A stretch of DNA of 64,000 nucleotides from an uncultured Christensenellaceae bacterium (GCA_910588545.1 CAJUOU010000001.1:310001-374000); one strand, 5' to 3'. Positions 49,680 through 58,791 are shown, counted from the stretch's first letter. Notes: a model not told the origin generated them from the sequence alone. Made by a program: numbers and translations.

Positions 49680-50379
49680 TGAGGACAATTTGGAATATAC
49701 CAATGTAAAAGCTGTTGAAAAAATAATCGGCTATTCGTTCAACGATAAAAAATTGTTGCAACGTGCGATTACACACAGCTCTTATAACGTTTTAAAGGGG
49801 AATGACGGGGAAAGTTATCAAAGAATGGAGTATCTTGGAGACTCTATCCTTGACTTTGTAATAGCCGACGAACTTTACAGAAACTATCCGCAATTTGACG
49901 AGGGTATATTGAGTAAATTCAGGGCAAATATCGTAAGTCGCGAGCCGCTTGCTACCATCATTGACAGCAGTAAAATAGTGGATTATATTTTGTTTGACAA
50001 AAATACTGTGGCTTTGAGTAAAAAGATAAAAAGTGACTTTTTCGAGTCTATAATTGCCGCAATTTATTTGGATAGCAATGGTCTAAAAGCTACTCGACAA
50101 TTTATTTTGAAGTATCTAAAACCTTACATTACTGCCGAAATGAAAAACGATAATTACGATTACAAGTCTATGCTTTATGAGTATTGCAGTGCAAAAAAGT
50201 GGACTTTGGCTTTTGAGACAAAAGAAATTTCGGGTCCTCCTCACGACTTGACCTTTACAATGCAATTAATAGTAAATGGCGAAGTGATTTGCGAGGCAAC
50301 AGGCAAAAAGAAACAAGAGGCGGAAAAGAAATGCAGTAAACAAGCATTAATAAAATTCGGAGAAATAGAAAATAAATGA
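49660..50379 (+). CDS. rnc: Ribonuclease III
   Basis: Double-strand-specific RNase that processes rRNA precursors. The 239-aa protein has the catalytic block 'RMEYLGDSILDFVIADEL' (usual ERLEFLGDAVL), the second acidic site 'DFFESIIAAIYLDSNG' and a C-terminal double-stranded-RNA-binding domain ('GEVICEATGKKKQEAEKKCS'). AGAGG ribosome site lies in plsX. It overlaps prmA by four bases. Confidence 0.95.
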   Translation: MIIRKNNEDNLEYTNVKAVEKIIGYSFNDKKLLQRAITHSSYNVLKGNDGESYQRMEYLGDSILDFVIADELYRNYPQFDEGILSKFRANIVSREPLATIIDSSKIVDYILFDKNTVALSKKIKSDFFESIIAAIYLDSNGLKATRQFILKYLKPYITAEMKNDNYDYKSMLYEYCSAKKWTLAFETKEISGPPHDLTFTMQLIVNGEVICEATGKKKQEAEKKCSKQALIKFGEIENK

Positions 50380-51311
50380 AATATAAGCAAATAACTGTAA
50401 GTACCACTACCGATGGCAGCGATTTGGTTGCTATGGTGCTTTATGACAGCGGCAGTGACGGTGTTAGTATTTATGACAGTAAAGATATTTTGGAACTTAT
50501 TAAAAGCGACATTATATGGGATTATATTGAGCCCGCTGTTTTGGAGCAAAGCCCAATCGTAAAGGTAAAAGGTTTTTACGATGTTGAAAATTTTGATAGC
50601 ATTTACGTGAATGTACTTGACGGTTTGGAGGAGTTAAAGAAAAACTCGCCCTTTGAGCTTGGCAGCTTGGAAGTTGAAGTTTGCGATTTGGACGATGCCG
50701 ATTGGGTAAACGAATGGAAAAAATACTACAAACCGATACATATTGGCAAGATTGTAATTGTTCCTAAATGGATTAAATATACCCCCGAAATGGATGAACG
50801 AGTGGTTTTGATTGACCCCGGCATGGCTTTTGGTACAGGCTCGCACGAAAGTACAAGACTTTGTTTAGAGCTATTTGGAGAACTTGATTGTGTAGGCAAA
50901 AATGTACTAGATATAGGTGCAGGAAGTGGAATATTGGGCATAAGTGCAAGTATTTGCGGCGCTGAGAGTGTGTATCTAAGTGATATTGCACCGCTTGCGG
51001 TAAAGGCATGCCATGAAAATGCGGAGCTTAACAATATCAAAAATGCTATAATAACACAAGCCGATTTGTTGGAAAATGCAACTGTAAAAGGAGATATAGT
51101 ATTTGCAAATATTACTGCTGATATATTGATTGCCTTATCCGGAAACATTGGCAATGTACTTAAAAAAGATGGATATATAATTTTGTCCGGCATTATTCAC
51201 AAAAGATATGATGATGTACTAAATGCATATTTAGATAAAGGGTATATTTTGGACAAGTCGGTTGTTTTGGGCGAATGGTGCGGCTTGAGATTAAAGAATA
51301 AAGCAGTTTAA
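50376..51311 (+). CDS. prmA: Ribosomal protein L11 methyltransferase
   Basis: Trimethylates ribosomal protein L11. The 311-aa protein has the N-terminal substrate-recognition domain with 'DLDDADWVNEWKKYYKPIHI' and the SAM site 'NVLDIGAGSGILGISASICG', preceded by 'DPGMAFGTGSHESTRLCLEL', a PrmA signature. Overlaps rnc by four bases and is five bases from rsmE, the usual prmA-rsmE pair. Confidence 0.95.
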   Translation: MKYKQITVSTTTDGSDLVAMVLYDSGSDGVSIYDSKDILELIKSDIIWDYIEPAVLEQSPIVKVKGFYDVENFDSIYVNVLDGLEELKKNSPFELGSLEVEVCDLDDADWVNEWKKYYKPIHIGKIVIVPKWIKYTPEMDERVVLIDPGMAFGTGSHESTRLCLELFGELDCVGKNVLDIGAGSGILGISASICGAESVYLSDIAPLAVKACHENAELNNIKNAIITQADLLENATVKGDIVFANITADILIALSGNIGNVLKKDGYIILSGIIHKRYDDVLNAYLDKGYILDKSVVLGEWCGLRLKNKAV

Positions 51312-51316
51312 ATAAT

Positions 51317-52048
51317 ATGGAAATTAGAAGATTTTATGTAAATTCAGATGATATAACCGATAATGTCGTAACTATTTGTGGCGACGAATTTTGGCATTTG
51401 ACAAAAGTTTTGAGATATAAAGTCGGATATCAAATTATAGTATGCAATGATAGTGATGGTAAAGATTATTTGTGTACAATAGATTTAATTGAAAAAGATT
51501 ATGCAAAGGCTACAGTAAACAGAATAATAGATAATGAGTGTAAAACAAAAATTGGGATAACTTTGTTTCAAGCATTGCCAAAAGGCGATAAAGCCGATTT
51601 GATTGTTCAAAAAGCAGTTGAACTTGGTGTACAAAATATTGTTTTTTTTAATTCCGATTATGTGAGCGAAAAAAAGTTTAATATTGATAGATTGCACAAA
51701 ATTAATGTTGAGGCTTGTAAACAATGCGGTAGGTCAAGGCTTTCTAAAATTTATGGGTTATATACGTTTGACCAAATGCTACAAAAATTACAAGGCTTTG
51801 ATAAAGTTTTGGTTTGCTACGAAAATGAAAAGATAAACGATATAAAAAATGAGTTAAAGTCTTTTAACGGTGATAATCTTGCGATTATTATTGGTAGCGA
51901 GGGCGGTTTTAGCGAAAGAGAAATTGATAAATGCCAATCAAACGGTGCTGTATCCGTTACTTTAGGCAACAGGATTATGAGATGCGAAACAGCATCGATA
52001 GTAGTTTGCGGTATAGCAATGTATGAGTTAGGGGAAATGAGTAGATGA
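51317..52048 (+). CDS. rsmE: 16S rRNA m3U1498 methyltransferase
   Basis: SPOUT-class methyltransferase modifying 16S U1498. The 243-aa protein has the PUA-like N-terminal domain ('GDEFWHLTKVLRYKVG'), 'LFQALPKGDKADLIVQKAVELGV' in parts, 'EACKQCGRSRLSKI' and the SAM knot 'AIIIGSEGGFSEREID' with 'TLGNRIMRCETASI'. Overlaps mtaB by four bases. No typical Shine-Dalgarno. Confidence 0.95.
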   Translation: MEIRRFYVNSDDITDNVVTICGDEFWHLTKVLRYKVGYQIIVCNDSDGKDYLCTIDLIEKDYAKATVNRIIDNECKTKIGITLFQALPKGDKADLIVQKAVELGVQNIVFFNSDYVSEKKFNIDRLHKINVEACKQCGRSRLSKIYGLYTFDQMLQKLQGFDKVLVCYENEKINDIKNELKSFNGDNLAIIIGSEGGFSEREIDKCQSNGAVSVTLGNRIMRCETASIVVCGIAMYELGEMSR

Positions 52049-53262
52049 AAATTGTTGTATACAATTTAGGGTGTAAAGTCAACCAATATGAAAGTGACGG
52101 TATACTTACAAAACTTGCTAGTTTGGGGTATGAGGTTTCGGACAACTTAGAGTTTGCGGATTGTTATATTTTGAATACTTGTGCGGTTACTAACGAAGCG
52201 GAAAAAAAGTCACGTCAGGCAATTAGCCGTTGTTTGCATTTCAATAAGGACGCTAAAATAATCGTATGCGGATGTGCATCGCAACATAATTCAGCTCAAT
52301 TTGAGGGGAAAAACGGCGTTACATATATTGGCGGAGTTGCAAATAAAAATAAAATTCCCGAGTTATTAGAGCAAAAAGGTATTTATGTTACACCGATTTC
52401 AAAAGACTATGGGGAAGAGTTGCAACCCGATTTGGTAAGAACAAGAGCGTATGTAAAGATTCAAGATGGTTGCAATAACTTTTGTTCCTATTGTATAATA
52501 CCATATTTGCGTGGGCGTTCCCGCTCAAGAAGTATGGATAGTGTTGTAAACGAATGTGAAAGACTGCAAAACTTGACAAACGAAATTGTATTGACAGGCA
52601 TAGATATGTCAAGTTACGGTTTGGATATAGGTACAACGCTTAGCAATCTTATTTTAAATTTATCGCATATTAATGTTCGCATAAGATTTGGCTCATTGGA
52701 AGCGCGGGTAATCAGTGAAGAATTTTTGCAAAACACTAAAAAATTACAAAAATTTTGTCCGCATTTCCACTTATCCTTGCAAAGCGGGGATGACAATACC
52801 TTAAAAAATATGAACAGGAAATATACATCCGCATTTTACGCCGAAAAAGTTGCTCTAATCAGACAGTTTTATCCGACTGCTGCTATCACGACCGATTTGA
52901 TTTGTGGGTTTCCTACAGAAAGCGATAGTGAGTTCGAAAATACTTTAAGGTTTGTCAGCGAAATCAAGTTTTCGGATATTCATATATTTGCATACTCTAA
53001 ACGCGAGGGGACAGTTGCCGCTAAATATAAAATGTTGGATGGCGAAGTTGTAAAAAGACGTACTAAATTGTTGGAAGATATCGCAAAGGAAAATAAGGCG
53101 GCATATTACAGTTCGTTTATTGGGAAAACAGTGGAAGTTTTGGTCGAAATCGACGGCGGGTACACAAGAGAATATGTAAAAGTAAAATGTGACGGAGATG
53201 AAGGAAGTTTGAAGCAATTTGTACCGACATTTTATGACGGAGAAAAAGAAACATTAGTGTGA
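52045..53262 (+). CDS. mtaB: tRNA t6A37 methylthiotransferase
   Basis: Radical SAM enzyme adding a methylthio group to t6A37 of tRNA. The 405-aa protein has the N-terminal UPF0004 cysteines ('LGCKVNQYES', 'NTCAVTNEAEKKSRQ', 'VCGCASQ') for one 4Fe-4S cluster, the radical SAM motif 'DGCNNFCSYCIIPYLRGRSRSR' in part CNNFCSYC, and a C-terminal TRAM domain ('FIGKTVEVLVEIDGGYT'). GEMSR coupling to rsmE by 4-base overlap. Alternative MiaB is less likely because the N-terminal KxNQYES pattern is MtaB-like. Confidence 0.93.
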   Translation: MKIVVYNLGCKVNQYESDGILTKLASLGYEVSDNLEFADCYILNTCAVTNEAEKKSRQAISRCLHFNKDAKIIVCGCASQHNSAQFEGKNGVTYIGGVANKNKIPELLEQKGIYVTPISKDYGEELQPDLVRTRAYVKIQDGCNNFCSYCIIPYLRGRSRSRSMDSVVNECERLQNLTNEIVLTGIDMSSYGLDIGTTLSNLILNLSHINVRIRFGSLEARVISEEFLQNTKKLQKFCPHFHLSLQSGDDNTLKNMNRKYTSAFYAEKVALIRQFYPTAAITTDLICGFPTESDSEFENTLRFVSEIKFSDIHIFAYSKREGTVAAKYKMLDGEVVKRRTKLLEDIAKENKAAYYSSFIGKTVEVLVEIDGGYTREYVKVKCDGDEGSLKQFVPTFYDGEKETLV

Positions 53263-53282
53263 TAAAATTCCGCAAATAGATG

Positions 53283-53298
53283 TTTAGTGCCGATTTTT
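53283..53298 (-). repeat. Dispersed intergenic motif, copy 6
   Basis: Reverse complement reads AAAAATCGGCACTAAA, 21 bases after mtaB. Confidence 0.6.
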
Positions 53299-53394
53299 GT
53301 CGGGTTTTAATGCCAAATATTGTCATTTATGGCAAACATTAATTGCATCTCAATGACTTAAATTTTAAAATAATATTTATTATCGGAGGATTAT

Positions 53395-53733
53395 ATGGAT
53401 TGTATTTTTTGTAAAATTATCAATGGTGAAATACCAAGCACAAAAGTTTATGAAGATAAAAAAATGATTATCATAAACGATATTGCACCTCAAGCTGCAA
53501 AGCATTATTTGGCTATCCCAAAAGTTCATTTCGCTAATATAGTTGAAATGGATAAAAAGCAAGCAAAAATTGTTGGCAAAATGTTGAAAACCATTGGCGA
53601 GCTCGCAGACAGCCTTGGTTTGCAGGACGGATTTAGGATTGTGTCTAATAAAGGCGAAAATGGTTGTCAATCAGTGGGACATTTGCATATTCATATACTT
53701 GGTGGCGAAAAATTATTAGAAAAAATGGGATAA
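53395..53733 (+). CDS. HIT-family nucleotide-binding protein
   Basis: A 112-aa histidine triad protein, likely a purine nucleoside phosphoramidase (HinT). The zinc cysteines 'CIFCKIINGEIPSTKVYED' and the triad 'HLHIHILGG' are intact. GGAGG ribosome site. It precedes rpsU but has its own promoter region. The precise substrate is not predictable. Confidence 0.93.
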   Translation: MDCIFCKIINGEIPSTKVYEDKKMIIINDIAPQAAKHYLAIPKVHFANIVEMDKKQAKIVGKMLKTIGELADSLGLQDGFRIVSNKGENGCQSVGHLHIHILGGEKLLEKMG

Positions 53734-53747
53734 TTTGTATTTTTTAC

Positions 53748-53775
53748 TTGACATTATTTTAAAAATCAGTATAAT
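53748..53775 (+). promoter_or_regulatory. Predicted promoter of rpsU
   Basis: TTGACA at 53748-53753, 16-base spacer, TATAAT at 53770-53775; consensus hexamers. Confidence 0.85.
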
Positions 53776-53822
53776 TAAATAGTAATTAAATCCGCATCTG
53801 AGGGAAGGAGGGGACAAAAGGT

Positions 53823-54002
53823 ATGTCTACAATTAGAGTTGGAGAAAATGAGTCTTTGGACAGCGCTATTCGCCGTTTTAAAAGAAAATGTGCGAGAGAC
53901 GGTATCATTGGTGACCTTCGTCGTAAAGAAGCTTATGAAAAACCAAGCGTAAAAAGAAAGAAAAAGGCAGAAGCTGCAAGAAAAAGAATGTATAAAGCAT
54001 AA
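53823..54002 (+). CDS. rpsU: 30S ribosomal protein S21
   Basis: A 59-aa basic ribosomal protein, easily missed because of its size. The sequence 'RVGENESLDSAIRRFKRKC', 'GDLRRKEAYEKPSVKRKKK' and the Arg/Lys-rich tail 'AARKRMYKA' are diagnostic. Strong AAGGAGGGG ribosome site seven to ten bases upstream and a near-consensus promoter. S21 binds near the 16S 3' end and affects initiation. It is followed directly by a terminator, so it is monocistronic here. Confidence 0.95.
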   Translation: MSTIRVGENESLDSAIRRFKRKCARDGIIGDLRRKEAYEKPSVKRKKKAEAARKRMYKA

Positions 54003-54334
54003 TTTATTTAACCTCGCAATGCGAGGTTATTTTTTGTCGAAAAAAAGCGAAATGAAAAAGTTCGAATGAATAACAAATAGCACAATTTTTTATAAAAAAC
54101 TATAAGATAAAACTTAATAAAAACGATGGGAAGTGATTTTTAATTTATTTGTTTTGTAAGCAATGTTTAAAATTAACACTTCCTTTTAAATTGCCAATTA
54201 TTTTATATGAATTCAAATGGCAAATTTTAAACATTAATAAAATTCCTATAAATGGAAGTTGTTCACTTGACAAAAATGATTTTAATTACAAAGGAGTGTG
54301 AAAATGTTAAAATGTGTTTTAAGGAGAGTTAATA
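54003..54334. other. 332-base gap between rpsU and the 54335 gene
   Basis: After the rpsU terminator there are ~290 AT-rich bases without a reading frame. A perfect 13-base inverted repeat (AATGTTTAAAATT at 54162-54174, AATTTTAAACATT at 54223-54235) encloses a TTGCC.. / ..GGCAA pair, and AACACTTCC pairs with GGAAGTG- and GGAAGTT-like stretches at 54130 and 54255, so a folded leader for the next gene is possible. Confidence 0.45.
54010..54035 (+). terminator. Terminator of rpsU
   Basis: Stem AACCTCGC/GCGAGGTT with an AAT loop, followed by ATTTTTTG. Confidence 0.9.
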
Positions 54335-54655
54335 ATGAAAAGTTCAATTCAAAGTGTGGCAAAACAAGCCAAGTCACGCATAAAAAGCGGATATTGGTCG
54401 CAAGTTAAAAACGAAAAAATTGCTATAATGCAAGAAATCGAGCAAGTTGACAACGAAATGTACGAAGTTGTCGCATCGATTATAGAAAGTGACGAAGTTG
54501 TGCTTAATCCAATTTCAAAACTTATGGATGAAAACTATTATAAAAGTTTGTCCGACGATGGCAAAAACAGATATGTTTTAGAACTTGCAAACAAATATTT
54601 AAAATTGTGCAGAGAGTACGAAAGACGTAATAAAAAATTAGTAAATGTCGGTTGA
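54335..54655 (+). CDS. Small helical protein of unknown function
   Basis: A 106-aa charged protein, no signal peptide or membrane helix; the pattern is all-helical with coiled-coil tendency ('QAKSRIKSGYWSQVKNEKIA', 'YVLELANKYLKLCREYERRN'). I do not recognise it. AAGGAG ribosome site with a good spacing argues it is translated. Isolated between rpsU and recX with a terminator at 54744. Similar GYW-containing short proteins are common in uncultured Clostridia, but no function can be given. Confidence 0.7.
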   Translation: MKSSIQSVAKQAKSRIKSGYWSQVKNEKIAIMQEIEQVDNEMYEVVASIIESDEVVLNPISKLMDENYYKSLSDDGKNRYVLELANKYLKLCREYERRNKKLVNVG

Positions 54656-54743
54656 TTTCAGTTTTATTTGAATACTTTTGATTAAATTTTTAGAAACACA
54701 ATAATAATTTAAAATACTCATAGATATTATATATATAATTTCG

Positions 54744-54780
54744 AATATAGACGGTCGTTTTGATTGTCTATATTTTTTTT
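54744..54780 (+). terminator. Terminator after the 106-aa gene
   Basis: Stem AATATAGAC/GTCTATATT, 13-base loop, T run. Confidence 0.8.
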
Positions 54781-54809
54781 AATTTGTAGGTAAGCATTTT
54801 GTTTTAATC

Positions 54810-54838
54810 TTGATTTTTTGCAAAATGTGTGTTAGAAT
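54810..54838 (+). promoter_or_regulatory. Predicted promoter of recX-birA
   Basis: TTGATT at 54810-54815, 17-base spacer, TAGAAT at 54833-54838. Confidence 0.7.
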
Positions 54839-54870
54839 AATATAAGAAATTATTTCACAATAGGCATAAT

Positions 54871-55485
54871 ATGTTAATAACTGAGTTTAATGTTGTAGGA
54901 CAAAATGTTAGGATATCGGTAGATGGGGGATTTTGGGACGAAATACCTTATTTGATTGCATTTGATTTTAGATTAAATAAAGGCAGCGAAGTTGATGACA
55001 GCCTATTGGTAAGTGTAAAACAAAAAGCAGACGAAAAAAATGCTTTTGATTATGCGGTTAAGTATTTGTCTAGGTATTCGGTAACTGCAAAAAGACTTAA
55101 ACAAAAGCTTTACGAAAAGGAATACAATAAATCGGTTGTGGAAAATGCAGCAGCTAGACTTTTAGATTTGAAATACTTGGACGATTATGCTTTTGCGGAA
55201 AATTTAGTCGCAAGTAAAAGCAAAAAACTTGGTAAACGCAGGTTAAAGTCCGAATTGTTGAATAAAGGTGTTGGCAGCGATATTATTGACGAAGTTTTGG
55301 AAACTTTGGATAACGACGATATGTTTTACACTGCTATGACGGTTGCGGAAAAGTGGTATCGTTCGCATGAGCTAGTGACAATACAAGACAGTCAAAAATT
55401 TTTTAGATTTATGGCGTATCGCGGTTTTGATTACGATTTGATAAATAGATGCAGAGAGGTATTGAAGTTTGGAAAAGACGATTGA
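54871..55485 (+). CDS. recX: RecA-modulating protein RecX
   Basis: Helical-repeat protein regulating RecA filaments. The 204-aa product has the RecX core of three-helix repeats, 'AVKYLSRYSVTAKRLKQKLY', 'LDLKYLDDYAFAENLVASKS' and 'RRLKSELLNKGVGSDIIDEV'. The N-terminal ~65 residues form a short extra domain common in Clostridia. Overlaps birA by 17 bases. recA itself is not in the window. Confidence 0.9.
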   Translation: MLITEFNVVGQNVRISVDGGFWDEIPYLIAFDFRLNKGSEVDDSLLVSVKQKADEKNAFDYAVKYLSRYSVTAKRLKQKLYEKEYNKSVVENAAARLLDLKYLDDYAFAENLVASKSKKLGKRRLKSELLNKGVGSDIIDEVLETLDNDDMFYTAMTVAEKWYRSHELVTIQDSQKFFRFMAYRGFDYDLINRCREVLKFGKDD

Positions 55486-56413
55486 TAAAATATTAGGGCT
55501 ACTTGTAGATTCAAAAGAGTATTTGAGTGGCGAATGCATAGGCGAAAAACTTGGTATAAGTAGAATTGCCGTAAATAAGCATATAAAAAAATTAATTTCT
55601 AATGGTATAGATATTGAAATTGGGAGAAAAGGATATAAATATAAAGACAGTGATAGTTTGACAGTGCAGACTTTGAGCAAAAAGTTACTGAAAAGCGGTA
55701 TAGATATCCCTATATTTATTAACGAGGTAGAAAGTACCAATACCGAAGTCAAAAAATTATATCCCGAAATCAATAAAGATTTTTTGTTTGTTGCACCTAG
55801 GCAGATAAGCGGTCGAGGCAGGCTTGACAGGACTTTTGTATCGGGCTACGGCGGTGTTTACATGACTCTTTGTTACAAACCAAAAAAGTTATTGGTATCA
55901 GACTCGTTAAAATTGGTATTGCTTACAGGCCTTGCGGTTGCGAAAGTGCTTAAAAAATATACCGAAAATGTTACTATAAAATGGCCGAACGATGTTTTTG
56001 TAAACGGCAAAAAAATATGCGGTATACTATTGGAGTCGGTTATAACAGAAAATATAACCGAAGCTGTATTTTTGGGAATTGGCGTCAATATTACCAATGA
56101 TATTCCAAAGGACTTACAGTCTAAAGCAACTTCTTTAAAATTGGAAAATCTTGAATTAGTACCAAGGGAACAGTTGATTTGTGAGATTATTGAACTGTTG
56201 TATCAAATGCTTGCTTTGTATCAGGAAAAAGGTTTTGAGCCGTTTATCAAAGAATATACCGACTTATCCATAAGTATTAATCACAATGTGGTTGTAAATG
56301 TTGGAGACAGCAAAAAAAGCGGATTTGGCATGGGGCTTAGCGAAGAGGGGTACTTGTTGATTGAAAATAACGGTATCATAGAAAAAATTATATTGGGCGA
56401 TATAGAGGTGTAA
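55469..56413 (+). CDS. birA: Biotin-protein ligase with N-terminal helix-turn-helix (BirA)
   Basis: Bifunctional biotin ligase and biotin operon repressor. The 314-aa protein, starting at TTG with GAGGT upstream, has the winged HTH ('ISRIAVNKHIKKLISNGIDI'), the catalytic domain with 'APRQISGRGRLDRTFVSGYG' (biotinyl-AMP loop, usual GRGRxGR), 'IKWPNDVFVNGKKICGILLE' and a C-terminal SH3-like domain. A site-specific repressor role is implied by the HTH, but no biotin gene lies nearby. Confidence 0.93.
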   Translation: MEKTIDKILGLLVDSKEYLSGECIGEKLGISRIAVNKHIKKLISNGIDIEIGRKGYKYKDSDSLTVQTLSKKLLKSGIDIPIFINEVESTNTEVKKLYPEINKDFLFVAPRQISGRGRLDRTFVSGYGGVYMTLCYKPKKLLVSDSLKLVLLTGLAVAKVLKKYTENVTIKWPNDVFVNGKKICGILLESVITENITEAVFLGIGVNITNDIPKDLQSKATSLKLENLELVPREQLICEIIELLYQMLALYQEKGFEPFIKEYTDLSISINHNVVVNVGDSKKSGFGMGLSEEGYLLIENNGIIEKIILGDIEV

Positions 56414-56414
56414 A

Positions 56415-57305
56415 ATGCTTGATTTTTTTAAGATAGGTAATGTAGAAAGCAAAACAAAATCTACAGGTGTTACCGTGATTTTGGCGGAACAAGGAGCGAC
56501 AGGCGGTGTAAGCGTGCGTGGCAGCAGTCCTGCAACTCGTGAAACGGATTTGTTAAAGTCGGAAAATGCTGTAGAAAAAGTAAATGCGGTTTTTTTGAGC
56601 GGTGGCAGTGCTTTTGGATTGGACTGTGCAAGCGGAATTGTTCATTATCTTGCGGAAAAAGGTATAGGATATCAAACTTCCGTAATGCCTGTGCCTATTG
56701 TTTGCGGTGCATGTCTTTACGATTTGGAATATAAAAATGCAGGCTTTCCCGATAAAGAACTTGGCTATAAAGCTTGTGAAAATGCAAAACCCGGCAATTT
56801 TGAGAACGGAAACGTAGGTGCAGGTTGCGGTGCTACTGTGGGTAAAGTACTTGGTGCAATGTCTGCATCCAAAGGCGGACTTGGTTTTGCGACTTTTGCG
56901 TTTGATGACGGTGTTGAAATGTGTGCAATCGTAGCCGTCAATGCTTTTGGGGACATTTATGACTTCCGTAACGGTCAAAAAGTTAGCGGTGCTGTTGTAG
57001 GTGGAAAAAGTATAGATATCATCGATTTGTTAAATTATGATAGAAAAATGTTGCAATCTTTAGGACAAAATACTACAATCGGTTGTATTTTAACAAATGC
57101 AAAGCTTACAAAAAGCGAGGCAAATAAGCTTGCTGATATAGCACATGACGGATACGCAATGACAATAAAGCCGTCGCATACTATGGTGGATGGAGATGCG
57201 ATTTTTGCTTTGGCAAGTGGCGAAGTTGAGGGGGATTTTATGAAAATCTCTTGCTATGCACCGACTTTGATGGCAAGAGCGGTGCTAAATGCCTTTGGCA
57301 AATAA
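56415..57305 (+). CDS. P1/DmpA-family peptidase
   Basis: A 296-aa member of the S58/P1 family of self-processing N-terminal nucleophile peptidases (L-aminopeptidase/D-esterase). Segments 'GVTVILAEQGATGGVSVRG', 'VFLSGGSAFGLDCASGIVHY', 'NVGAGCGATVGKVLGAM' and 'GGLGFATFAFDDGVEMCAIV' are diagnostic. Usual family residues GTGAT and GTAS are here GCGAT and GFAT, so the nucleophile would be Thr and its neighbour is altered; activity should be checked. One base after birA. Confidence 0.85.
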   Translation: MLDFFKIGNVESKTKSTGVTVILAEQGATGGVSVRGSSPATRETDLLKSENAVEKVNAVFLSGGSAFGLDCASGIVHYLAEKGIGYQTSVMPVPIVCGACLYDLEYKNAGFPDKELGYKACENAKPGNFENGNVGAGCGATVGKVLGAMSASKGGLGFATFAFDDGVEMCAIVAVNAFGDIYDFRNGQKVSGAVVGGKSIDIIDLLNYDRKMLQSLGQNTTIGCILTNAKLTKSEANKLADIAHDGYAMTIKPSHTMVDGDAIFALASGEVEGDFMKISCYAPTLMARAVLNAFGK

Positions 57306-57324
57306 TTAAACAAATGGTAAATAT

Positions 57325-58791
57325 ATGGATTATGCTATTAGTAGTGAAAGTATGAAACTTTCAGATGAAAATACAATAATAAATAATGGTGTGAGTGCAA
57401 TTACTCTTATGGATAGGGCGTCTCACGCCATTTTTAATGAAATAATAAAGGACGATTATCAAAATATTGCCGTTGTTTGTGGCAGCGGAAATAACGGAGG
57501 GGATGGTTATAGCTTAAGTTTAAAGCTTTTAGACAGTGGAAAAAATGTAACAGTCTATGGTAAGGAGCCCAAAACAGAAAGCAGTAAATATTATTTCGAT
57601 ATACTTATCAAAAGGTATAAAATTGCCTATAAACCTATTTGTGAAATGCAGGAACTAGATAAATTCGATTTGGTCGTTGATTGCCTTTTGGGGATTGGTA
57701 TAACAGGCGAATTGTCGGAAGAGTATATTGCATACATTAAACTTATAAATAAAGGCAAGTATATTATAAGTTGCGATATACCAAGCGGATTAAACAGCGA
57801 CAATGGTAAAAAATCGCCTATTGCAGTAAAAGCGGATAAAACTATAGCCATACAAAGTTATAAAACAGGCCATTTTCTAGGGGACGGCAAAGATTATGTG
57901 GGGAAAATTAAAGTTTGTGACATTGGAATAACTATTGTTGGAAAGAAATTTTATATTTGCGATAGTGATTTTGTCAGAAGTTCTTTTCCAGAAAAATCAA
58001 ACAATAGCCATAAAGGGAACTTTGGCAGGTGTGGTATAGTCGCTTGTTCCGAAAATTTTGTCGGAGCCGGTTTGCTTTCGGTTACAGCACTTGCAAGTAC
58101 TATGGGCGAGTGTGCAATGCGTGTGGGTAGTGGATACAGTTATTTGTTTGTTCCCGATAAAATGTTACCTGCTATGTGGGGCAGAGTAACACACGCCTGC
58201 GTGTTTAGTCATAGTGATTTGTTAAAGCATAATCTTGATAGTATTGCATTTGGAATGGGTATTGGTAAAAATAAAAAACTATTTGACAATGTAGCTGATT
58301 ATCCTTGCGTTAAAGTTCTGGATGCGGACGGATTGAATATGTTATCTCAGGATATGGCTAAAATTGACAAATTTAAAGGTTGTGTTTTGACACCTCATGT
58401 AATGGAATTCAGCAGGCTAACAAAACAATCGGTGCGAGATATTTTGCAAAATCCTATACGGCTTGCAGAGCAGTTTGCACAAAAATATCAAGTGGTTTTG
58501 TTGCTTAAAGGGGCTACTTCCGTAATTACTGACGGGAAGGAAACTTACCTTAATATTGCAGGAAACAGCGGCATGGCAAAAGGTGGCTCGGGGGATGTTT
58601 TATCGGGTATAATTGCAGGCCTTTTGGCACAAAAATTTGCCCCTTTAAAAAGTGCGGTATTGGCAGCTTATATTGCAGGAAAAACTGCGGATAACGTTAA
58701 AAATATGTCTTCCGAATATTCAATGTTGCCTATGGATTGTGCATTAGATGTTGGTTACACTTTGAGTAAAATTTTAAAAAGAGAATTGTGA
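57325..58791 (+). CDS. nnr: Bifunctional NAD(P)HX epimerase and ADP/ATP-dependent dehydratase
   Basis: Repairs hydrated NADH/NADPH. The 488-aa protein has the YjeF N-terminal epimerase domain ('VVCGSGNNGGDGYSLSLKL', 'DCLLGIGITGE') and a ribokinase-like dehydratase domain from about residue 215 ('LDADGLNMLS', 'LTPHVMEFSRL', 'GGSGDVLSGIIAGLLAQK'). The glycine-rich loop GSGDVL and catalytic Asp are present. Nineteen bases after the P1 peptidase; a bidirectional terminator with mazF follows. Confidence 0.95.
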   Translation: MDYAISSESMKLSDENTIINNGVSAITLMDRASHAIFNEIIKDDYQNIAVVCGSGNNGGDGYSLSLKLLDSGKNVTVYGKEPKTESSKYYFDILIKRYKIAYKPICEMQELDKFDLVVDCLLGIGITGELSEEYIAYIKLINKGKYIISCDIPSGLNSDNGKKSPIAVKADKTIAIQSYKTGHFLGDGKDYVGKIKVCDIGITIVGKKFYICDSDFVRSSFPEKSNNSHKGNFGRCGIVACSENFVGAGLLSVTALASTMGECAMRVGSGYSYLFVPDKMLPAMWGRVTHACVFSHSDLLKHNLDSIAFGMGIGKNKKLFDNVADYPCVKVLDADGLNMLSQDMAKIDKFKGCVLTPHVMEFSRLTKQSVRDILQNPIRLAEQFAQKYQVVLLLKGATSVITDGKETYLNIAGNSGMAKGGSGDVLSGIIAGLLAQKFAPLKSAVLAAYIAGKTADNVKNMSSEYSMLPMDCALDVGYTLSKILKREL

